The notes beneath the pieces were generated by a model. It had not been told where the DNA came from. It did not search any database and saw nothing but the letters and a program-made list of their open reading frames with translations. Below are positions 14,702 through 24,365 of a stretch of DNA of 33,165 nt, piece by piece. This DNA comes from Thauera sp. UBA6194 (GTDB lineage Bacteria; Pseudomonadota; Gammaproteobacteria; Burkholderiales; Rhodocyclaceae). The stretch spans positions 1-33,165 of the forward strand of contig DITC01000073.1 in NCBI GenBank assembly GCA_002422685.1. The letters are read 5' to 3'. A program made the translations under genes and the position numbers. The first letter of the stretch is position 1. The number at the start of each line of letters is the position of its first letter.

Positions 14702-15514
14702 TCAGGCCGGCATGTTGGCCGGACGCCAGGCCTGGATGATCGGCAGCAGCTGACCGAAGATCTTCGGCGCACCGGCGACCACGTTGCCGGTGCCGAGATA
14801 GTTTGCTTCGCCCGACAGGTCGGAGATCAGCCCGCCCGCCTCCTGGATCAGCAGCGCGCCCGCGGCCATGTCCCACGGCGACAGGCCCATCTCCCAGAAG
14901 CCGTCCAGACGGCCGGCCGCGACGTAGGCCAGATCGAGCGCGGCCGCGCCCGGGCGGCGGATGCCGGCGCTCTTCTGGGTCAGCTCCTTGAACATCCCCA
15001 GATAGGCGTCGACGTTGTCGAACTGGCGGAAGGGGAAGCCGGTACCGAGCAGCGCCTCGTTGAGCCGGGTGCGGCGCGACACGCGGATGCGGCGGTCGTT
15101 GAGGAAGGCGCCACTGCCGCGCGAGGCGGTGAACAGCTCGTTGGTGTTGGGATCGAAGACCACCGCATGCTCGAGCACGCCGTTTTTGGTCTGCGCGATC
15201 GAGACCGCGTACTGCGGGAAGCCGTGGATGAAGTTGGTGGTGCCGTCGAGCGGATCGATGATCCAGTTGAACTCGCTGTCCTGGCCATTCGCCGGGCCGG
15301 TCTCGCCGGACTCCTCTGCTAGAATCCCGTGGTTCGGGAACGCGTCGCGCAGCACCTCGATGATCGCGCGTTCGGCGGCGCGGTCCACCTCGGTGACGAA
15401 GTCGTTGGGCGACTTGGACTGCACGGTGAGCAGATCGAGCTGGGTCGAGGCGCGGTTGATGACGGTCGCGGCGCGACGGGCGGCCTTGACGGCGATGTTC
15501 AGTGTGGCATGCAT
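14702..15514 (-). CDS. suhB: SuhB-type inositol-1-monophosphatase family protein
   Basis: This 270-residue protein belongs to the Mg2+/Li+-sensitive inositol monophosphatase superfamily. Metal ligands are visible at Glu67/Glu68 (ILAEESGE), Asp87 and Asp90 (WIIDPLDGTTNFIHG), and Asp215 (LSPWDMAAGALL). SuhB hydrolyses inositol-1-phosphate and in E. coli also associates with RNA polymerase antitermination complexes on rRNA operons. It lies next to trmJ in reverse orientation, with 136 bp between the starts, matching the suhB-trmJ-cysE-iscR neighbourhood of Pseudomonas and relatives. Its stop is 7 bp before the chosen mutS start, so suhB, mutS and the spermidine-synthase-like gene probably form one transcript. 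Confidence 0.94.
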   Translation of the reverse strand: MHATLNIAVKAARRAATVINRASTQLDLLTVQSKSPNDFVTEVDRAAERAIIEVLRDAFPNHGILAEESGETGPANGQDSEFNWIIDPLDGTTNFIHGFPQYAVSIAQTKNGVLEHAVVFDPNTNELFTASRGSGAFLNDRRIRVSRRTRLNEALLGTGFPFRQFDNVDAYLGMFKELTQKSAGIRRPGAAALDLAYVAAGRLDGFWEMGLSPWDMAAGALLIQEAGGLISDLSGEANYLGTGNVVAGAPKIFGQLLPIIQAWRPANMPA

Positions 15515-15650
15515 GCGGAGCGGTCTCGGTTAAAGAATCGGGTGCCTGCGACGTGTTGCCATTGACGCGCGTCGACTTGCGATGCGGCGGCCCGGCTTCA
15601 CACGTTCCGGGCAGGCAGCCCGGCAAATTCGGAAAACGCGGAATTTTAAT

Positions 15651-16391
15651 ATGAATCGCCCCCTCGCGCTCGACCGTATCCGGGTCGTCCTGTCTCGTAC
15701 CAGCCATCCGGGCAACATCGGCGCCGCCGCGCGCGCGATGAAGACCATGGGGCTGCGCGACCTGTGGCTGGTGGCGCCGGCTGCCTTTCCCGACGAGGTC
15801 GCCACCGCACGTGCTTCGGGCGCGGGCGACGTGCTCGAGGCCGCACGGGTGGTCGAGACGCTGGAAGAAGCCCTGGCCGATACGGTGTTCTCGGCCGCGC
15901 TGACGGCGCGCCGGCGCGAGCTGTCGCTGCCACGCATGCAGGCGCGCGACGCGGCGCGCGAGTTGGTCGCGCGCAGCGGTGACGGGATCGTCGCCCTGGT
16001 GTTCGGTAACGAGACCAGCGGCATGACCAACGAGGAGGTCGGCCTGTGCAGCCTGCCGGTGAGCATTCCGACCGACCCTGACTTCTCCTCGCTCAACCTC
16101 GGCGCCGCAGTGCAGGTGCTGAGCTACGAGCTGCGTATGGCCGCGCTCGGCGAGCTCGCCGCTGCGCCGGCCGATGCACAGGCCGAGCCGGCCACGCATG
16201 CCGACTTCGAGGGCTTCATGACGCACCTGGAGCGCGTCGTCACCGCCAGCGGCTTTCACGATCCGGCCAACCCCAAGCGCCTGCTGCCGCGCATGCGGCG
16301 TCTGTTCAACCGGGTGCGGCTGGAGAAGGAAGAGGTCGCCATCCTGCGCGGCATGCTGACCACCTTCGAGAAGCCCAAGCGCCGCACTTGA
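15651..16391 (+). CDS. trmJ: TrmJ, tRNA (Cm32/Um32) 2'-O-methyltransferase
   Basis: This 246-residue SPOUT-fold (SpoU class) methyltransferase modifies position 32 of the tRNA anticodon loop using SAM. It has motif 1 SRTSHPGNIGAAARAMKTMG (near the N-terminus) and the knot motifs LVFGNETSGMTNEEV and IPTDPDFSSLNLGAAVQVL. The C-terminal helical extension (about 165-246) is typical of TrmJ dimers. The ATG at 15651 is preceded by GCGGAATTTTAAT, a weak ribosome site; 23 extra in-frame codons upstream have no family support. It is the first plus-strand gene after suhB and precedes cysE by 160 bp, which include a terminator-like hairpin. Confidence 0.94.
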   Translation: MNRPLALDRIRVVLSRTSHPGNIGAAARAMKTMGLRDLWLVAPAAFPDEVATARASGAGDVLEAARVVETLEEALADTVFSAALTARRRELSLPRMQARDAARELVARSGDGIVALVFGNETSGMTNEEVGLCSLPVSIPTDPDFSSLNLGAAVQVLSYELRMAALGELAAAPADAQAEPATHADFEGFMTHLERVVTASGFHDPANPKRLLPRMRRLFNRVRLEKEEVAILRGMLTTFEKPKRRT

Positions 16392-16415
16392 GCGGGGCAC
16401 GACAACGCCCACCGC

Positions 16416-16447
16416 GCCCCGCAGCGCGCCGCTTCGGGGCTTTCTGT
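16416..16447 (+). terminator. Rho-independent-like terminator after trmJ
   Basis: GCCCCG (16416-16421) pairs with CGGGGC (16435-16440), and an inner AGCG/CGCT pairing extends the stem. It is followed by TTTCTGT. The left arm can alternatively pair with GCGGGGC (16392-16398), immediately after the trmJ stop, so two mutually exclusive hairpins are possible. It probably ends trmJ transcripts or attenuates read-through into cysE. Confidence 0.55.
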
Positions 16448-16464
16448 GGGCGGCCATAGTCGAT

Positions 16465-16470
16465 TAAAAT
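16465..16470 (+). promoter_or_regulatory. Putative -10 element for cysE
   Basis: TAAAAT lies 81 bp before the cysE ATG and just downstream of the terminator-like hairpin. The best -35 at 17 bp spacing (TTCTGT) is poor, so the promoter is tentative. Confidence 0.35.
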
Positions 16471-16551
16471 GCTCGGGATTGCGATGGCGGCGCCTTGTGC
16501 GCTGTCGTGCTTGCACCTTTTTTCCGCCTCAGCTTCCGGAGTTTCAGAATC

Positions 16552-17307
16552 ATGTTCAGCCGTCTGCGTGAAGATCTTGCCAGCGTGCGCGAGCGCGACC
16601 CCGCCGCGCGCTCCACGCTCGAGGTGCTGACCTGTTATCCGGGCATCCACGCCCTGATGTTTCATCGCCTCGCGCATGGCGCATGGCGGCGCGGCTGGTA
16701 CTGGCTGGGACGTTTCATCAGTCACCTCAGCCGCTTCCTGACCGGCATCGAGATCCATCCGGGCGCGGTCATCGGCCGCCGCGTGTTCATCGACCACGGC
16801 ATGGGCGTGGTCATCGGCGAGACCGCCGAGATCGGCGACGACTGCACCATCTATCAGGCGGTGACCCTGGGTGGCACCTCGCTCTATCGCGGGACCAAGC
16901 GCCACCCGACACTCGGGCGCGGGGTCGTGGTGGGCGCCGGGGCCAAGGTGCTCGGCGGCTTCACGGTCGGCGACGGCGCCAAGGTGGGCTCCAATGCGGT
17001 GGTGGTCAAGCCGGTGCCGGCGGGCGCGACCGCGGTCGGCAACCCGGCGCGCATCCTCGACTCCGAGCGCGACGCCGCGCGCGAGCAGAAGGCGGAGGAG
17101 ATCGGTTTCAGCGCCTATGGCGTGACCCGCGACATGGATGACCCGGTGGCCAAAGCCTTGCATGGTCTGCTCGACCATGCGGTCGAGACCGATCGCCGCA
17201 CCCAGGCGATCATCGCGCGGCTCGAAGCCGCCGGGTTCAAGCTCGACGAGGACGCAGCATCCAGCGACGACTTCGACGCGGGCAAGCTGTCCAGGCTGGT
17301 CGACTGA
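16552..17307 (+). CDS. cysE: Serine O-acetyltransferase
   Basis: This 251-residue enzyme makes O-acetylserine from serine and acetyl-CoA, the committed step of cysteine synthesis. An N-terminal helical region (1-65, with CYPGIHALMFHRLAHGAWRR) is followed by hexapeptide repeats forming a left-handed beta helix (66-165). The catalytic pair is IDHGMGVV (Asp81-His82), and the active-site loop includes VTLGGTSLYRG. A long charged tail (about 170-251) is not typical of the shortest CysE forms. The ATG at 16552 was chosen at the family start MFSRLREDL, with GGAG about 10 nt upstream. The gene immediately precedes the isc operon; since IscS consumes cysteine, the placement is functionally sensible. 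Confidence 0.95.
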   Translation: MFSRLREDLASVRERDPAARSTLEVLTCYPGIHALMFHRLAHGAWRRGWYWLGRFISHLSRFLTGIEIHPGAVIGRRVFIDHGMGVVIGETAEIGDDCTIYQAVTLGGTSLYRGTKRHPTLGRGVVVGAGAKVLGGFTVGDGAKVGSNAVVVKPVPAGATAVGNPARILDSERDAAREQKAEEIGFSAYGVTRDMDDPVAKALHGLLDHAVETDRRTQAIIARLEAAGFKLDEDAASSDDFDAGKLSRLVD

Positions 17308-17314
17308 GGGTCTT

Positions 17315-17347
17315 GCATGCGCGGCGAAAGCCGGCGCATGCGCCGGC
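17315..17347 (+). terminator. Overlapping alternative hairpins after cysE
   Basis: Structure A pairs GCATGCGC (17315-17322) with GCGCATGC (17334-17341), and continues inward as GGC-GAAA-GCC with one bulged G. Structure B is the perfect 18 bp palindrome GCCGGCGCATGCGCCGGC (17330-17347). The two share bases and exclude each other. There is no U-tract, so this is a candidate weak terminator or processing site between cysE and iscR. Confidence 0.4.
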
Positions 17348-17404
17348 GCTTCAATCCCCCGGGGTTGTGCGACAACTGCGCAGGCGGGCTTCGAGTGGCG
17401 CGGA

Positions 17405-17429
17405 GTAGTTGACTGTTTTTGTCGGGATA
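17405..17429 (+). promoter_or_regulatory. Type-1 IscR binding site
   Basis: The 25 bp segment contains TAGTTGACTGTTTTTGTCGG and agrees with the E. coli type-1 consensus (ATASYYGACTRWWWYAGTCRRSTAT, from memory) at about 20 of 25 positions; the left half is best. It overlaps the -35 and spacer of the iscR promoter, as expected for repression by [2Fe-2S]-IscR. A second, weaker match (about 15 of 25, good right half TAGTCGAG) begins at 17420. Confidence 0.72.
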
Positions 17430-17437
17430 GATATAGT
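17409..17437 (+). promoter_or_regulatory. Sigma70 promoter of the isc operon
   Basis: TTGACT (17409-17414) and TATAGT (17432-17437) are separated by exactly 17 bp; each hexamer matches the consensus at 5 of 6 positions. This is the best promoter in the window. Transcription would start near 17444, giving a leader of about 105 nt to iscR that contains a small GCCCC/GGGGC hairpin (17481-17495). Confidence 0.82.
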
Positions 17438-17549
17438 CGAGCGAAATTGTAGGGTATTGCTTTGGCCGAGTGCCACAAGCGCCCCGAGAGGGGGCCGAGT
17501 CCCCACAACGACCGCATCTGAACTTTCCGGATTTTCGCGAGGAGCACGC

Positions 17550-18035
17550 ATGAGACTGACGACCAAGGGCCGCTTCGCCGTCACTGCGATGATCGACCTG
17601 GCTTCGCGTGAAGCCGAGGGGCCGGTCACGCTTGCCGGCATCGCCGACCGCCAGAAAATCTCGCTCTCCTATCTCGAGCAACTCTTCGGCAAACTGCGCC
17701 GCCACAACCTGGTGACCAGCGTTCGCGGCCCGGGAGGTGGCTATCGCCTTGCGCGCGAGATGGCCGAAATCACCGTCGCAGACATCATCATCGCGGTGGA
17801 CGAGCCGCTCGATGCCACGCAGTGCGGCGGCAAGGAGAACTGCCACGACGCACATCGCTGCATGACGCACGATCTGTGGTCGAACCTGAACCGGCGCATG
17901 TACGCCTATCTCGATTCGGTGACGCTCGACGCGCTGGTCAACCGGCGCATCCAGCCCGATGGCGACATGGCGGTGCTCAAGAACATCCGTCGCCGCGCCA
18001 TGCCTTCTTCCACCCGCCACATCGTCGCGGTCTGA
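17550..18035 (+). CDS. iscR: IscR, Rrf2-family Fe-S cluster regulator
   Basis: This 161-residue winged-helix repressor/activator controls Fe-S cluster assembly. The helix-turn-helix region includes MRLTTKGRFAVTAMIDLA and SLSYLEQLFGKLRRHNLV, and the wing is RGPGGGYRLAR. The [2Fe-2S] ligands sit at the same numbers as in E. coli: Cys92, Cys98, Cys104 and His107 (QCGGKENCHDAHRCMTH). With a cluster it represses its own operon through type-1 sites, and one lies over its promoter. GAGGAGCACGC precedes the ATG at 17550; the longer upstream open frame covers the leader. The next gene starts 23 bp after the stop. Confidence 0.97.
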   Translation: MRLTTKGRFAVTAMIDLASREAEGPVTLAGIADRQKISLSYLEQLFGKLRRHNLVTSVRGPGGGYRLAREMAEITVADIIIAVDEPLDATQCGGKENCHDAHRCMTHDLWSNLNRRMYAYLDSVTLDALVNRRIQPDGDMAVLKNIRRRAMPSSTRHIVAV

Positions 18036-18058
18036 GTTCCGACGCGGCGCAGCGACTC

Positions 18059-19222
18059 ATGAGCTTTGCTCCTACCTATCTCGACTGGAACGCGACCACG
18101 CCCCTCGACGCAGCCGTGCGCGAGGCCATGCTGCCCTGGCTGGGCGCGGCCGCGCCTGCGCGCTTCGGCAACGCGTCGAGCCGCCACGAGTACGGCCGCC
18201 AGGCGCGCGCCGCCATCGACGAGGCGCGCACGCGCGTGGCCGCGGCGGTGGGGGCGCACGCGACCGAGGTCGTGTTCACGAGCGGCGGCTCGGAGGCCAA
18301 CAACCTGTTCATCAAGGGCGCCGCGGCCACCATGAAGCCGGGGCTGATCGCGGTGAGCGCGATCGAGCATCCCTGCGTGCGCGAGCCGGCCCGCCAACTG
18401 CAGCGCGGCGGCTGGCGCATGCACGAGATCGCGGTGGACACGCAGGGCCGGGTGGACGCGGGCGACTGGCAGGCGATGCTCGAGGCGCGGCCCCGCCTGG
18501 TGTCGGTGATGCTCGCGAACAACGAGACCGGCGTGCTGCAGGACGTCGCCCTGCTTGCCGCTCAGGCGCGCAAGGTGGGGGCATGGTTCCACACCGATGC
18601 GGTGCAGGCGCTGGGCAAGGTCGAGGTCGATTTTCGTGCGCTCGGCGTGCATGCGCTGACGCTGTCCGCGCACAAGATCGGTGGCCCCTTGGGCGCGGGC
18701 GCGCTGGTGGTGGACAAGCGCGTCGAGCTCGCGCCGCTGATCGCGGGCGGCGGGCAGGAGCGTGGGCTGCGTTCGGGCACCGAGAACGTCGCGGCCATCG
18801 TCGGCTTCGGCGTGGCGTGCGAGCACGCGGCGGCACGGCGCGCCGCTGAACACGCGCGCCTGAGTGTGCTGCGCGACGAGCTCGAGTCCGCGCTCGCGGG
18901 CTTCGGCGCACAGATATTTTCGGCAGGCGTCGAGCGCCTGCCCAATACCGTATTCTTCGCGCTCGCCGACATCGACGGCGAAACCCTGGTGGGCAAGCTC
19001 GACCGCGCGGGCTTCGCCTGCGCGAGCGGCTCGGCCTGCTCGAGCGCGAACCCCGAGCCCTCGCACACCCTGCTCGCCATGGGTGTGGCGCCCGACATCG
19101 CGCGCGGCGCGCTGCGGGTGAGCCTGGGGCGCGACACGTCCGCACACGACGTTCGACGCTTCATCGAAACGTTTGTCCGCGTCGCGGGCGAACTCAGGAA
19201 TCTGGCGTCGGTGGCGCGTTGA
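18059..19222 (+). CDS. Second (NifS/IscS-like) cysteine desulfurase in the isc operon
   Basis: This 387-residue class V PLP enzyme is a cysteine desulfurase paralogue of the next gene. It has YLDWNATTPLD, FTSGGSEANN, His104 (AIEHPC), the PLP lysine Lys206 (TLSAHKIGGPLG) and an active-site cysteine Cys327 in ASGSACSSANPEPSH. It would take sulfur from cysteine as a persulfide. It ends at RVAGELRNLASVAR and lacks the conserved C-terminal tail (SPLWDMYKEGIDLDTVQWA) that IscS uses to dock IscU, so its sulfur acceptor may differ (inference). Sequence identity to the neighbouring IscS looks moderate, so this is not a recent duplicate. The ATG at 18059 fits the family N-terminus; the open frame upstream lies in iscR. 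Confidence 0.93.
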   Translation: MSFAPTYLDWNATTPLDAAVREAMLPWLGAAAPARFGNASSRHEYGRQARAAIDEARTRVAAAVGAHATEVVFTSGGSEANNLFIKGAAATMKPGLIAVSAIEHPCVREPARQLQRGGWRMHEIAVDTQGRVDAGDWQAMLEARPRLVSVMLANNETGVLQDVALLAAQARKVGAWFHTDAVQALGKVEVDFRALGVHALTLSAHKIGGPLGAGALVVDKRVELAPLIAGGGQERGLRSGTENVAAIVGFGVACEHAAARRAAEHARLSVLRDELESALAGFGAQIFSAGVERLPNTVFFALADIDGETLVGKLDRAGFACASGSACSSANPEPSHTLLAMGVAPDIARGALRVSLGRDTSAHDVRRFIETFVRVAGELRNLASVAR

Positions 19223-19272
19223 TCGCTACCGGCTCATGTGACACACGAACAACGAACTTGCGGAGAGACGCA

Positions 19273-20484
<1,212 letters not shown>

Positions 20485-20552
20485 TCCGCCGCACGACGGT
20501 CGAACAACATACGAAATACCCCAAGGGCACCCCCCCCAGCAGGAGAACGAAA

Positions 20553-20933
20553 ATGGCATACAGCGAAAAGGTCCTCGACCACTACGAAAACCCCCGCAAC
20601 GTCGGCGCCTTCGGCAAGGACGAGGAAGGCGTGGCGACCGGCATGGTCGGCGCGCCCGCCTGCGGCGACGTGATGAAGCTGCAGATCAAGGTCGGCAAGG
20701 ATGGCGTCATCGAGGACGCCAAATTCAAGACCTACGGCTGTGGTTCGGCGATCGCGTCGAGCTCGCTCGTGACCGAATGGGTCAAGGGCAAGACCATCGA
20801 CCAGGCGCTCGAGATCAAGAACACCGAGATCGCCGAAGAGCTGGCCCTGCCGCCGGTGAAGATCCATTGCTCGATCCTCGCCGAAGACGCGATCAAGGCC
20901 GCCGTGGCCGACTACAAGAAGAAGCACGCCTGA
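20553..20933 (+). CDS. iscU: IscU, Fe-S cluster scaffold
   Basis: This 126-residue scaffold assembles [2Fe-2S] clusters with sulfur from IscS. The three ligand cysteines are Cys37 (GAPACGDVMKL, with the conserved Asp39), Cys63 (KTYGCGSAIASSS) and Cys106 (IHCSILAEDAIK). The LPPVK motif (99-103) recognised by the chaperone HscA is intact. AGGAGAACGAAA is a strong ribosome site before the ATG at 20553. Confidence 0.98.
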   Translation: MAYSEKVLDHYENPRNVGAFGKDEEGVATGMVGAPACGDVMKLQIKVGKDGVIEDAKFKTYGCGSAIASSSLVTEWVKGKTIDQALEIKNTEIAEELALPPVKIHCSILAEDAIKAAVADYKKKHA

Positions 20934-20960
20934 GCAGCGCTGCACAGTACAGGAGGAATC

Positions 20961-21284
20961 ATGGCCATTACGCTTTCCGAATCCGCCGCCCGGCACGTAT
21001 CCAGCTTCATTGCCAAGCGTGGCAAGGGGCTGGGCATCCGCCTCGGCGTCAAGACCTCGGGCTGCTCGGGCATGGCCTACAAGCTCGAGTTCGTCGACCA
21101 GGCCGAAGATGAGGACCAGATTTTCGAGAGCCACGGCGTCAAGGTCGTCATCGACCCGAAGAGCCTGTCCTATCTCGACGGCACCGAGCTCGACTTCGTC
21201 AAGGAAGGCCTGAACGAGGGGTTCAAGTTCAACAACCCGAACGTCAAGGATCAGTGCGGATGCGGCGAAAGCTTCAACGTCTGA
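20961..21284 (+). CDS. iscA: IscA, A-type Fe-S carrier
   Basis: This 107-residue A-type carrier accepts or transfers clusters or iron to client proteins. The conserved cysteines are Cys35 (KTSGCSGMAYKLEF), Cys99 and Cys101 (DQCGCGESF). Length and spacing match IscA. AGGAGGAATC precedes the ATG, the strongest ribosome site in the operon. hscB starts 10 bp after the stop. Confidence 0.98.
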   Translation: MAITLSESAARHVSSFIAKRGKGLGIRLGVKTSGCSGMAYKLEFVDQAEDEDQIFESHGVKVVIDPKSLSYLDGTELDFVKEGLNEGFKFNNPNVKDQCGCGESFNV

Positions 21285-21294
21285 GCGCGGCGCG

Positions 21295-21831
21295 ATGAGC
21301 ATCGACCTGACGCAGGACTTCTTCGCTCTGTTCGAGCTGCCGCGACGTTACGCGGTGGACGAGGGCGCGCTCGAGGCGGCTTGGCACGAGCTCCAGTCGC
21401 AGGTCCACCCCGACCGCCACGCGCATCTGTCCGACACCGAGAAGCGCCTGTCGATGCAGTGGGCGACCCGGGTGAACGAAGGCTTTCGCACGCTGCGCAA
21501 GCCGCTGACGCGCGCGCAGTATCTGCTCGAGTTGGCCGGCGTGGACGCCGCGCTCGAGACCAACACCGCCATGTCGCCCGAGTTCCTGATGGAGCAGATG
21601 GAGTGGCGCGAGGCGGTGGAGGAAGCGCGCGCCGCAGCGGATGCGGGCGAGCTCGAAGAGCTGCACCGTCGCCTGCTCGGCCACGCGCGCGAGGTGCGCA
21701 GTCACCTCGCCGATCAGCTCGACACGCACCACGACTACGAAGCCGCAGCCGACACCGTGCGTCGGCTGATGTTCGTCGACAAACTCCAGCAAGAAATCGA
21801 CGAGGCCCTGCTGGACCTCGAAAACCAGTAA
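21295..21831 (+). CDS. hscB: HscB, J-domain co-chaperone
   Basis: This 178-residue co-chaperone delivers IscU to HscA and stimulates its ATPase. The N-terminal J domain (about 1-75) contains the HPD motif at 38-40 (SQVHPDRHAHL). The C-terminal three-helix domain (about 90-178, rich in Glu, Ala and Leu) binds IscU. It is followed after 18 bp by hscA. Confidence 0.96.
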   Translation: MSIDLTQDFFALFELPRRYAVDEGALEAAWHELQSQVHPDRHAHLSDTEKRLSMQWATRVNEGFRTLRKPLTRAQYLLELAGVDAALETNTAMSPEFLMEQMEWREAVEEARAAADAGELEELHRRLLGHAREVRSHLADQLDTHHDYEAAADTVRRLMFVDKLQQEIDEALLDLENQ

Positions 21832-21849
21832 GCACGGAACAAGAAGCCG

Positions 21850-23718
<1,869 letters not shown>

Positions 23719-23731
23719 AGCCCTTCAATCC

Positions 23732-24073
23732 ATGACCCAGATCATCGTCCTCCCCCACGTCGAACTGTGCCCCGACGGCAGCGTCATCGAAGCCGCGCCC
23801 GGCACGACCATCTGCGACAGCCTGCTCGCCAACGGCATCGAAATCGAACACGCCTGCGAGAAGTCCTGCGCCTGTACCACCTGCCACGTGATCGTGCGCG
23901 AGGGCTTCGCATCACTGAACGAAGCCGAGGAAGAAGAGGAAGACCTGCTCGACAAGGCCTGGGGCCTCGAGCCGCAGTCTCGCCTGTCCTGCCAGGCGGT
24001 CGTGGCCGAGACCCCGCTGGTGATCGAGATCCCGCGCTACACCATCAACATGGCTCGCGAAGGAAAGCACTGA
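23732..24073 (+). CDS. fdx: Isc-type [2Fe-2S] ferredoxin
   Basis: This 113-residue adrenodoxin-type ferredoxin supplies electrons for cluster assembly on IscU. Cluster ligands are Cys42, Cys48 and Cys51 (HACEKSCACTTCHVIV) and Cys87 (SRLSCQAVV), with an additional Cys46 as in E. coli Fdx. An acidic stretch (NEAEEEEEDLLD, about 64-75) fits its partner-binding surface. The ATG at 23732 is 13 bp after hscA; the open frame upstream lies within hscA. iscX begins 1 bp after its stop. Confidence 0.97.
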   Translation: MTQIIVLPHVELCPDGSVIEAAPGTTICDSLLANGIEIEHACEKSCACTTCHVIVREGFASLNEAEEEEEDLLDKAWGLEPQSRLSCQAVVAETPLVIEIPRYTINMAREGKH

Positions 24074-24074
24074 C

Positions 24075-24269
24075 ATGAAGTGGACCGAAGTTCAGGAAAT
24101 CGCCATCCAGCTGGCGGACGCACACCCCGACGTCGACCCGACCAAGGTGAATTTCGTCGATCTGATGAACTGGGTGGTCGCGCTGCCCGAATTCGACGAC
24201 GACCCGAAGCGCTGCGGCGAACGCATCCTCGAGGGCATCCAGCAGGCCTGGATCGACGAGACGGACTGA
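24075..24269 (+). CDS. iscX: IscX, small acidic Fe-S assembly protein
   Basis: This 64-residue acidic protein begins MKWTEVQEIAIQLADAHPDVDP and contains VNFVDLMNWVVALPEFDDDP, matching IscX (YfhJ). IscX binds IscS and iron and modulates the rate of cluster assembly. It is the last isc gene, one base after fdx, and is followed by a strong terminator. Confidence 0.95.
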   Translation: MKWTEVQEIAIQLADAHPDVDPTKVNFVDLMNWVVALPEFDDDPKRCGERILEGIQQAWIDETD

Positions 24270-24310
24270 ATCCGCGTCCGGCTCGAAAGGCCGGCCGCTT
24301 CTGCAGCACA

Positions 24311-24362
24311 CGCGCCCGAGCGCGCGGCCTCATGAGCAGGGCCGCGCGCTCGGACGCGTTTT
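24311..24362 (+). terminator. Intrinsic terminator of the isc operon
   Basis: A perfect 14 bp GC-rich stem (24316-24329 with 24340-24353), extended by a further CGCG/CGCG pairing after one mismatch, has a 10 nt loop. It is followed by TTTT (24359-24362). It lies between iscX and the convergent prmB stop at 24366. The reverse strand lacks a U-tract, so it mainly terminates the plus strand. Confidence 0.88.
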
Positions 24363-24365
24363 CGA

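Noticed and set aside
12271..14739. 822-codon open frame on the plus strand opposite mutS
   Set aside because: Antisense shadow of mutS; Gly/Ala/Val/Gln/Arg-rich with no recognisable motif and no ribosome site.
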